The notes under the pieces: generated by a model
The model's database searches: none
What the model saw: only the letters and a program-made list of their open reading frames with translations
What the model was told of the DNA's origin: nothing
Shown here: positions 58,301 through 64,000 of the stretch, piece after piece
Position numbering within the stretch: the stretch's first letter is position 1
Layout: every line of letters begins with the position of its first letter
Assembly (NCBI RefSeq): GCF_026241225.1
Contig: NZ_JAPFQP010000001.1
Location: 1,488,001 to 1,552,000 of the forward strand
DNA from: Lentiprolixibacter aurantiacus
GTDB lineage: Bacteria; Bacteroidota; Bacteroidia; Flavobacteriales; Flavobacteriaceae
Length of the DNA stretch: 64,000 nucleotides
Direction: 5' to 3'
Position numbers and translations under genes: made by a program

Positions 58301-59507
58301 GGAGACAATCAGCAGTTTGTCTGATGATCCGGACAATCCTACAGATCGCGATATTGATGGTGATGGCAACCCGGATGATCCAACTGTCACGGATTTCGGA
58401 GATCCACCATTAGGTTTTGCAGGCATTACCTTGCTGAAGATCGATACTTTCAATGATGAAAACGGAGATGGTATCTTCCAGGCAGGTGAAACCATAAGCT
58501 ATACTTTTGTTGTGACCAATACAGGTACTATTACCCTGAGCAACATTGAGGTGACAGATCCACTGGTTAACGTAAGCGGAGGTCCGATCGCTACCCTGGA
58601 ACCCAGGGAGTCAGACAGCACCACATTTACTGCTAGTTATACCCTGACCCAGCAGGATATTGAAAATGGCAGTTTCAGCAATTCGGCCTTTGTGATGGCA
58701 GATGTACCGGATGGGGACCCCATCAGCAGTTTGTCTGATGATCCTGACAATCCAACTGATGAGGATTCTGATGGTGATGGCAATCCTGATGATCCAACCG
58801 TCACCAGTATTGAGCAGGTAGCTTCCGTATCATTGCTTAAGGCTGCAGACAGTCCAACGTTTAGCGAGGCAGGCGAAACCGTAACTTATACGCTCACGGT
58901 AATCAACACCGGTAACTTGATTCTGCAGAACCTTGTGGTATCGGATCCCAATGCGATAATTACTTCCGGATCTCCTGTTTCGGCATTAAATCCAGGAGAA
59001 ACTGCAACGGTAACCGCAGAACATCAGATTACTGCGGCCGATGTTAGCACTGGCGTCTTTATTAATACGGCGACGGTTGACGGCGATAGTGCCGCAGGAG
59101 CGGTAACAGACGATTCGGACGACCCGAACAACCCAACTGATTTTGATGCCAATGATGACGGGGAACCAGATGATCCAACGGTGATTAACCTGGATACTTC
59201 TTCAGTGGAAATAGAGGTAAATCAGATGGTAACGCCCAATGGTGATGGAAGGAATGACTTCCTGTTTATCCGTGGAGTACAGGCCGCCCTGAACAATTCG
59301 TTGAAGATTTACAACCGCTGGGGAGTAGTTGTCTACGAAGGAAATAATTACAATAACCTGACCAATGTTTTTGATGGCAGGTCCAGAGGTAGATCTACCA
59401 TAAGCGTCAATGACTATCTTCCCGCCGGAGTATATTTCTATATCTTTGAGTACCAGAGAGATCAGAAAAATATTACAGACAAGGGGTATCTGTACATAAG
59501 CCAATAA
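55335..59507 (+). CDS. Large secreted adhesin: TSP3-like repeats, DUF11 repeats, type B T9SS sorting domain
   Basis: From ATG 55335 the protein has 1390 residues. A signal peptide (to about 36) is followed by about 700 residues of calcium-binding thrombospondin type 3-like repeats (DxDxDG patterns), with a Cys/His module at 217-258 and a near-identical duplication (345-517 and 576-748). Four DUF11-type repeats of about 136 residues start near 754, 890, 1028 and 1164. The end (about 1293-1390) is a gliding-motility/CHU_C type B T9SS domain ([36 protein letters not shown]). The protein is exported and displayed on the surface; the next gene encodes its PorP/SprF partner. Its function may be adhesion; no catalytic domain is seen. 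Confidence 0.9.
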   Translation: MEQPLRQHIFWITLRRIATFICVVFLLGSTSETTYANTLDYNLPYADTDGDGVADQSDFDDDNDGVIDTTEDLNADGDNNPTTNPTDTDNDGIPDYLDVDSDNDGIIDNLEAQGVNYIAPAGVDADGNGLDDNYEETPGSCNGLEPVDTDGDGIPDYRDIDSDNDGILDNIEAQSAGFYEAPSGEDANGNGLDDAYESNGEVCDYNGPDTKYKGKDKVTLCHKEDKSPNNPRNGFHEITVAPAAVRAHLDHGDKLGPCGSGYFPDLGLSPLDTDGDGHPDFRDIDSDNDGILDNVEAQDTESFQAPCGVDSDGNGLDDHYENSPGSGEGITPINSDSDSYPNFRDIDSDDDGIPDNVEAQTTAGYIPPTGQDSDNDGLDDAYEGSGDEGITPVNTDGTDEVDYLDADTDNDLVADNNEGNDFNFDGIPDQQYTGTDTDGDGLDDGYEGSDVNDGFDVNDEIDDPANDLPDTDGTEDVNYRDIDDDGDGIDTPDEDVDEDGDPTNDDSDEDGTPDYLDPDTPNGPDTDDDGVPDAIDIDDDNDGILDTVEDPNLDGDDDPLTDPLDSDGDGKPDHLDIDSDDDGIPDNVEAQTTAGYIPPTGQDGDNDGLDDAYEGSGDEGITPVNTDGTDEVDYLDADTDNDLVADNNEGNDFNFDGIPDQQYTGTDTDGDGLDDGYEGSDVNDGFDVNDEIDDPANDLPDTDGTEDVNYRDIDDDGDGIDTPDEDVDDDGDPTNDDSDEDGTPDYLDPFVASPNITLTKVDVFNDENGDLEYQAGETISYIFTVTNTGNISLENITVTDPLVTVSGGPLASLGPGESDNTTFTAVYTISQQDLDSGNFTNSATVSADIPDGEPISSLSDDPDDPTDRDIDGDGNPDDPTVTDFGTPPVMPNITLLKVDVFNDENGNGEVQPGETISYIFTVTNTGNITLSNITVTDPLVTVTGGPIASLEPGESDSTTFTAVYTITAEDIQNGSFTNSATVFADVPDGETISSLSDDPDNPTDRDIDGDGNPDDPTVTDFGDPPLGFAGITLLKIDTFNDENGDGIFQAGETISYTFVVTNTGTITLSNIEVTDPLVNVSGGPIATLEPRESDSTTFTASYTLTQQDIENGSFSNSAFVMADVPDGDPISSLSDDPDNPTDEDSDGDGNPDDPTVTSIEQVASVSLLKAADSPTFSEAGETVTYTLTVINTGNLILQNLVVSDPNAIITSGSPVSALNPGETATVTAEHQITAADVSTGVFINTATVDGDSAAGAVTDDSDDPNNPTDFDANDDGEPDDPTVINLDTSSVEIEVNQMVTPNGDGRNDFLFIRGVQAALNNSLKIYNRWGVVVYEGNNYNNLTNVFDGRSRGRSTISVNDYLPAGVYFYIFEYQRDQKNITDKGYLYISQ
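55983..56108 (+). other. Cys/His module inside the adhesin
   Basis: Codons 217-258 encode KVTLCH, a short variable stretch, then [22 protein letters not shown] and PC. The two Cys and four or more His residues are well placed for metal binding. I recall similar CH...AHLxHGDxLGxC modules in other surface proteins, but no named family. Confidence 0.6.
56370..56887 (+). repeat. Direct repeat copy 1 in the adhesin gene
   Basis: About 518 bp repeated in frame 693 bp later (57063-57580) with only a dozen or so single-base differences, mostly synonymous. It codes for residues about 345-517, five or six TSP3-like units. Confidence 0.85.
57063..57580 (+). repeat. Direct repeat copy 2 in the adhesin gene
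   Basis: Second copy of the 518-bp segment at 56370-56887, separated by 175 bp of different TSP3 coding sequence. The period of 693 bp keeps the frame (231 codons). Confidence 0.85.
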
Positions 59508-59520
59508 CTAAGAACAGCCT

Positions 59521-60474
59521 ATGACCTTTAGAAATAAACTATTTGCCCTTGTATTCATTGTTGGGTCCGTTTTCACAGGATTGTATGCCCAGCAGGATGC
59601 ACAATACACCCAATATATGTACAATACCATGAGTGTAAACCCTGCTTATGCGGGCTCTCGTGGGCAATTGAGTATAGCTGCGCTATACCGATCCCAATGG
59701 GTTGGATTAGACGGTGCACCCAAAACTCAGACCCTCAATTTGCACTCGCCTATCCGCAATAGCAAACTGGGTTATGGTATTTCCGTTGTGAACGATAATA
59801 TAGGGGATGGGGTGGTGCAGGAAACCTATTTTGATGCCGTGCTTTCCTACACTCTGGATGTTTCCCGGGAAGGAAAACTCTCTTTTGGTTTAAAAGCTGG
59901 CGGTAGCCTGCTGAACCTTGATTTTGAGGGCTTGCGCAATTTTGATAATGAACCGATACAGGGCAATAATATTGAAAATAACTTTTCGCCTAATATTGGC
60001 CTCGGCCTTTATTACCATACCAATGTATTCTATGCAGGTATCTCTGCTCCTAATTTGTTTGAGTCTGATTATTTTGATAATTCGCAACGGGATGCCAACT
60101 CGGTGCAGTTTTTATCTGCAGAGCGAATCAATTTTTACCTAATTACAGGTTACGTTATTGACCTGAGCTACAATACCAAATTTAAACCTGCATTACTAAC
60201 CAAGGTAGTAAGCGGGGCTCCTATACAGTTGGATCTTTCGGCCAGTTTCCTCTTTAATGAGAAATTTTCACTGGGCGCTGCCTACAGGTGGGACGCTGCA
60301 GTAAGCGCCTTGTTTGGTTTTCAAATCAGCGATCAGCTGATGATTGGACTGGCATACGACCGGGAAACTACCGAATTGGGCAGCACGGCATTTAATGATG
60401 GCTCTTTCGAGGTGTTCCTGAGGTTTGAACTGATCAGATCTTTCAATCGGCTTGTATCACCGCGATTCTTTTAA
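59521..60474 (+). CDS. Type IX secretion membrane protein, PorP/SprF family
   Basis: The 317-residue protein has a signal peptide ending GLYAQ and the family start QDAQYTQYMYNTMSVNPAYAGSRG, followed by regular outer-membrane beta-barrel strands to the C-terminal FFELIRSF-like end. PorP/SprF proteins assist surface anchoring of type B T9SS substrates, each often dedicated to the adhesin encoded next to it. It begins 13 bp after the adhesin stop and 6 bp before the OmpA-family gene. Confidence 0.93.
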   Translation: MTFRNKLFALVFIVGSVFTGLYAQQDAQYTQYMYNTMSVNPAYAGSRGQLSIAALYRSQWVGLDGAPKTQTLNLHSPIRNSKLGYGISVVNDNIGDGVVQETYFDAVLSYTLDVSREGKLSFGLKAGGSLLNLDFEGLRNFDNEPIQGNNIENNFSPNIGLGLYYHTNVFYAGISAPNLFESDYFDNSQRDANSVQFLSAERINFYLITGYVIDLSYNTKFKPALLTKVVSGAPIQLDLSASFLFNEKFSLGAAYRWDAAVSALFGFQISDQLMIGLAYDRETTELGSTAFNDGSFEVFLRFELIRSFNRLVSPRFF

Positions 60475-60480
60475 TTCCTA

Positions 60481-62499
60481 ATGGTTGTTATGATTAAAAA
60501 GATATTACCTGTTTTACTGATCTTTTCCTGCCTGTTGACATCAACCCAGGCACAGGAGGAACCATTGACAGCCCGGGATTCGGCACGACTTAAAAAATAC
60601 CTGAATAAGGCAGACCGCCAGTTCCAGGACAAATCTTACAGCATTTCCATTGATATTTACGAGGCTGTGCTGTCCAAGAATCAGAACCAGTATATGACGC
60701 CCAATATGCTGAAGCTGGTTGGTGATTCCTATTATTTCAATGCTGCTTATAAGAAAGCCGCGAGGAACTACGAAATGCTGATCGAAAATTACAAAGACCA
60801 ACCAGGAGTGGTTGGTCCTGAGTATTATTTCAAGTATGCCCAAAGCCTGAAGTCTCTGGGAGAATATGAAAAATCTGATGGCGTAATGCAGGAATTTGCC
60901 GGGATGGTTGCTGATGATGGCAGGGCCAGCAATTTTCTGAAGGGACAGGACTATTTGGATGCCATTGAAGCGGCTAAAGGCAGGTATTCGCTAGCCGAAT
61001 TGGATATGGATATCAATTCCGAGTATTCGGACCTGGCGCCCTCATTTTACAAGGAGGGCCTGATCTTTTCATCGGACAGGGATACAGGTAACCTCGCAAG
61101 ATATCGCCACACCTGGAATGCCATGGATTTCCTGGACCTGTACAAGATTAATGTAGACAGTGCATCCCAGGATAAACCTGCTAAATTTCACCTTGATACT
61201 GATTTTACTACACGTGTGCACGAATCTTCATCCATATTCACCAAGGATGGAAAGACCATGTATTTTACAGGAAATAACTACAGGAGTGGCAGGATTGTAG
61301 GGGACAAGCAGGGTGTGGTCAGGCTAAAAATATATCGAGCTCAGTTAAAGGATGATGAATGGGTGGTGGAGGACGATCTGCCCATAAATTCAGACGCCTT
61401 CTCTACTGCGCATCCGGCTTTGAGCCCTGATGAGCGTAAGTTATACTTTGCTTCAGACAGGCATAATCCATCGGTTGAATCCGATCTGTATGTGGTATCC
61501 ATAAATGAGGATGGCAGCATCACCGAAGACCCCGTGCCACTTAAAGGTAACATTAACACGGGAGCACGGGAAACCTTTCCCTTTGTGAGCAGTGAAGGTA
61601 TCCTTTACTTTTCCTCAGACGGGCATCCCGGGCTGGGAGGACTGGATGTTTTTTCCACAAAGATTGAGGCAGACAGGCCACAAAGCCCGGTTGAGAACCT
61701 TGGAGAACCCATAAACAGTAATATGGACGACTTCAGCCTGGTGATCAACGAGGATACGCGCTTAGGCTATTTTGCCTCCAATCGTGAAGGAGGAAAGGGT
61801 TATGACGACATTTACACCTTTACCAAAGCACCTGAATGTATTCAAACCGTAACGGGAACGGTACGTGACAAAGTAACCAATGAATTACTGATTGGAGCTA
61901 CAATTAAAGTAATCAATGATAAAAATGAGGAAATCCTCAGCACCTTCACTGACGAAAACGGGCAGTACAGCCTTACCCTGGACCGTTATAAGTTGAATTT
62001 CGTTCGGGCCCAGGCAGAAGGGTATACTCCGGCAGAGGAATTCCTGGAAAGAGGAAAATGCCGTCCACCAAGAATAATCGATTTTTACCTGGAGCGGGAT
62101 GAGGTTACCTGTGGTGATGATTTATCTGTATTGATACCGGAGCTAAGAAGCACTATTTATTTTGATTTTGACAAGGATATAATCCGCGATGATGCCAAAC
62201 CACAGATTGAACTGGTTATTGCGATAATGGAGAAATATCCCAGCCTCAACATCAAACTCAAGGCTCACACCGATGCCCAGGGACCAGATGCTTACAATAT
62301 GGATCTCTCGCGAAGAAGAGCGCAGGCTACTGTGGACTATATCCTGGCTAATTCTGATAAAATCAGTCCTTCCAGGTTAGAAGCCGAAGGGTATGGAGAA
62401 AGCCAGCTGGCCAATCCGGATTGCCCCAATGGTGTAAGATGTTCGGATAAGGAACACGAAAAGAACCGGCGCACCGAATTCATCATCTGCGGGGAATAG
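60481..62499 (+). CDS. OmpA-family protein with PD40 repeats
   Basis: The 672-residue protein has a signal peptide (LLIFSCLLTSTQAQ), a tetratricopeptide-like N-terminal part (about 25-160), PD40/WD40-like beta-propeller repeats (about 175-450, with YFSSDGHPGLGGLDVF and YFASNREGGKGYDDIYTF), a carboxypeptidase-regulatory-like domain (TGTVRDKVTNELLIGATIKV, about 458-535) and a C-terminal OmpA domain (about 555-672; YFDFDKDIIRDDAK and LSRRRAQATVDYI). OmpA domains bind peptidoglycan. This adhesin-porP-ompA order is typical of T9SS type B clusters. ATG 60490 (MIKKILPV) is an equally possible start. Confidence 0.9.
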   Translation: MVVMIKKILPVLLIFSCLLTSTQAQEEPLTARDSARLKKYLNKADRQFQDKSYSISIDIYEAVLSKNQNQYMTPNMLKLVGDSYYFNAAYKKAARNYEMLIENYKDQPGVVGPEYYFKYAQSLKSLGEYEKSDGVMQEFAGMVADDGRASNFLKGQDYLDAIEAAKGRYSLAELDMDINSEYSDLAPSFYKEGLIFSSDRDTGNLARYRHTWNAMDFLDLYKINVDSASQDKPAKFHLDTDFTTRVHESSSIFTKDGKTMYFTGNNYRSGRIVGDKQGVVRLKIYRAQLKDDEWVVEDDLPINSDAFSTAHPALSPDERKLYFASDRHNPSVESDLYVVSINEDGSITEDPVPLKGNINTGARETFPFVSSEGILYFSSDGHPGLGGLDVFSTKIEADRPQSPVENLGEPINSNMDDFSLVINEDTRLGYFASNREGGKGYDDIYTFTKAPECIQTVTGTVRDKVTNELLIGATIKVINDKNEEILSTFTDENGQYSLTLDRYKLNFVRAQAEGYTPAEEFLERGKCRPPRIIDFYLERDEVTCGDDLSVLIPELRSTIYFDFDKDIIRDDAKPQIELVIAIMEKYPSLNIKLKAHTDAQGPDAYNMDLSRRRAQATVDYILANSDKISPSRLEAEGYGESQLANPDCPNGVRCSDKEHEKNRRTEFIICGE

Positions 62500-62543
62500 G
62501 CAACATCCTACTTATAAGTCGCCGTTTTTAGCAAGCCAGAAAG

Positions 62544-62559
62544 ACCCTGCTTTCAGGGT
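62544..62559 (+). terminator. Weak hairpin after the OmpA gene
   Basis: ACCCTG/CAGGGT with a 4-nt loop. The 5' arm can instead pair with a second CAGGGT at 62588-62593, which is followed by seven T and would make a better terminator. Confidence 0.4.
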
Positions 62560-62739
62560 TTGATCGACGAAAAGATAGGTGATTTCTCAGGGTTTTTTTA
62601 TGATCACCCCTACGTAATCTGTTTCTTCACAGGCAAATATGCCGCGTACACAACAATTATTTTAATAAGGCAATTGAAACCTTCAGTTTTGTAATATCTG
62701 AAAATCTGCATTTTCGGATCAGTGTCAAGCGCCTTGTAA

Positions 62740-64000
62740 ATGATAGCAGATTATTTTTATTTAAAACAGACCTCTTTTAGAGCCGGGTTGGCCAAAATAT
62801 CTATTTGGTTGATAATTCTCCTTTTTATACCTGTAATGGGATTCAGCCAGGTAGGCGTTGGTGCTAATTTCGGCGTGGAAGCTGATGCATACTCGGGGGA
62901 CGCCACTTCAGGCGCTGGTACGGACGACTGGTTTTATAATGGCATAACGGGAGCAGGGGTAATCGATGAGGCTACAGCAACCGCTATGGGCTATGCAGCC
63001 CAGCTGGCGGCCGGCAATAACATTGCATTTGACCTGCGCCAAAGCATTCCTAATTACTCTTCAAACAATGGCTATTTATGGTACAGTGCCCGATATGGTC
63101 GTGATTATGTTAGTAGTATATCCAATGATTTGACAACTTTTACAGCAGGGGGTAACGGTGATAACCCCCAAACAGCATGGACTACAGCTTCAGGTACGGT
63201 ACCTAATAAAACAGATATTGTTGACGCTGCTGTTCATATGCGCAGGGATGGGGTAGACGTTACGGACGACCTGTGGGTAAATCTTATGATCTCCACCCTC
63301 TCGTCTTCAGGGAACCACTTTGTAGATTTTGAATTATTTGTATCAGAAATACAGGCCAGTGGTTCCGGTTTTACTAATTCAGGTACTCAGGAAGGCCATA
63401 CTGCCTGGGAATTCGATGGGTCAGGTAATGTTACGCAGATAGGGGATATGGTAATTGGCTTTTCCTATAGCGGGGGAGGCGTTTCTGGAGTTGAGGTACG
63501 CCTATGGGTCGATCGATCCATATTTAACCCGGGATCATCTCCCGGAGGTACTTCTACCTTTGTTTGGGGTTCCAATATTGATGGAGGTAGTACTTATGGA
63601 TATGGACAGATCGTCGTTCCACCTGGTAGCCTTCTAAGCAACGTTAATTCCGTTGCAATGCAGGGCCCACCCTGGGGTACTACAAACACTTCGGGATATT
63701 CTACAAATTTCAATCAGGATTATTTTGCCGAGGTAGCAGTGAATTTTACACAGCTTGGTTTCGATCCCCGGGCTCTATTTGGACCAGGAGCTGCCTGTGA
63801 TTCGCCTTTCAGTGCCGTATTGCCTAAATCACGAACATCTACTTCATTTGCTTCGGCTTTAAAAGATTTCGTGGGTCCTCTGGATTTCCTCGGAAGTGCA
63901 ACTAATTCGCAGGTAAATACCGCTATAGTTGATCCTGGTGCTTTTGATTCCTGTGCAACGGGAGAAACGCGTACCCTGCAGGCAGAATTCTATTCTGCAA
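62740..64000 (+). CDS. Very large secreted surface protein, N-terminal part (runs off window)
   Basis: An open frame begins at ATG 62740 and continues past the window end (420 codons seen). It starts MIADYFYLKQTSFRAG with a signal sequence (about 20-37, WLIILLFIPVMGFSQ), then GVGANFGVEADAYSGD, GTDDWFYNGITGAGVID and further Gly/Ser/Thr-rich beta-type sequence with few Cys. This opening is typical of giant flavobacterial T9SS proteins with repeated beta domains and a C-terminal sorting signal; the end is not in the window. No stop codon is met, which is why simple gene lists miss it. It lies 240 bp after the OmpA gene. Confidence 0.85.
   Translation, partial: MIADYFYLKQTSFRAGLAKISIWLIILLFIPVMGFSQVGVGANFGVEADAYSGDATSGAGTDDWFYNGITGAGVIDEATATAMGYAAQLAAGNNIAFDLRQSIPNYSSNNGYLWYSARYGRDYVSSISNDLTTFTAGGNGDNPQTAWTTASGTVPNKTDIVDAAVHMRRDGVDVTDDLWVNLMISTLSSSGNHFVDFELFVSEIQASGSGFTNSGTQEGHTAWEFDGSGNVTQIGDMVIGFSYSGGGVSGVEVRLWVDRSIFNPGSSPGGTSTFVWGSNIDGGSTYGYGQIVVPPGSLLSNVNSVAMQGPPWGTTNTSGYSTNFNQDYFAEVAVNFTQLGFDPRALFGPGAACDSPFSAVLPKSRTSTSFASALKDFVGPLDFLGSATNSQVNTAIVDPGAFDSCATGETRTLQAEFYSA

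Noticed and set aside
55500-59200. Dense short periodic repeats that could look like a CRISPR array or satellite
   Set aside because: They are in a single open frame and encode DxDxDG calcium-binding units and DUF11 repeats; spacers are not unique and no cas gene is nearby.

Overview
The window is a chromosomal segment of a Bacteroidota bacterium, almost certainly a marine member of the Flavobacteriaceae. Supporting signs are the TAnnTTTG -7 promoter elements, the near absence of Shine-Dalgarno sequences except before rpsU, a 42-residue THX ribosomal protein, DUF2851, PorP/SprF and a type IX secretion (T9SS) type B sorting domain, and the order rpsU-xerC-tRNA(Thr,Tyr,Gly,Thr)-tuf-tRNA(Trp)-secE-nusG-rplKAJL-rpoBC. 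I see no prophage, insertion sequence, CRISPR array or rRNA. Most of the window is core genome; the accessory-like part is the surface-protein region at the right end.

Layout. 1-3297 (minus): rsfS-ftsH-LUD protein-cdsA (cdsA cut by the window edge). 3391-5780: birA, an SRPBCC protein with pyrE, and a NUDIX hydrolase whose start abuts that of pyrE. 5790-10648 (minus): M14 lipoprotein peptidase, then a multi-PAS histidine kinase overlapping a single-domain response regulator. 10819-14069: coaD-ddl on minus, PASTA protein-rluD on plus. 14163-18053: yaaA, a small lipoprotein, THX, a uracil-DNA-glycosylase-like protein, and a KDG kinase/KDPG aldolase pair. 18135-21969: an NTF2-like lipoprotein, PEP carboxylase and a BLUF blue-light protein. 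21985-30262 (minus): the complete trpEGDCFBA operon with an unlisted leader peptide and attenuator upstream and a small membrane protein plus an M20 peptidase downstream. 30320-31378 (minus): marR-yceI. 31556-38198: rhodanese-DUF2851-PspC-K+ channel, an alanine/sodium symporter, a helix-hairpin-helix protein and an acyl-CoA dehydrogenase. 38270-53272: the translation/transcription core. 53358-54947 (minus): prfC. 55335-64000: a 1390-residue TSP3/DUF11 adhesin with a type B T9SS signal, its PorP/SprF partner and an OmpA-family protein, then the start of another very large surface protein that leaves the window.

Regulation visible in sequence. The trp operon has a consensus promoter (TTTG-N19-TATCTTTG), an 18-residue leader peptide with three consecutive Trp codons, a perfect 13-bp terminator stem with a U tract, and an upstream segment overlapping the leader stop codon that can pair with the terminator loop and flanks. 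pyrE and the NUDIX gene have -7 boxes placed inside each other's first codons. marR carries a 16-bp palindrome over its own -7 box. rpsU alone has a long Shine-Dalgarno, consistent with bS21-dependent control known in Flavobacterium. Several genes (trp leader, pyrE, xerC) have a -7 box 4-5 nt before the ATG and should be nearly leaderless.

Nothing here is unmistakably a new system. The best candidates for new biology are the trp attenuator architecture, the face-to-face pyrE/NUDIX promoters, and the adhesin with its recent 693-bp-period duplication and embedded Cys/His module.
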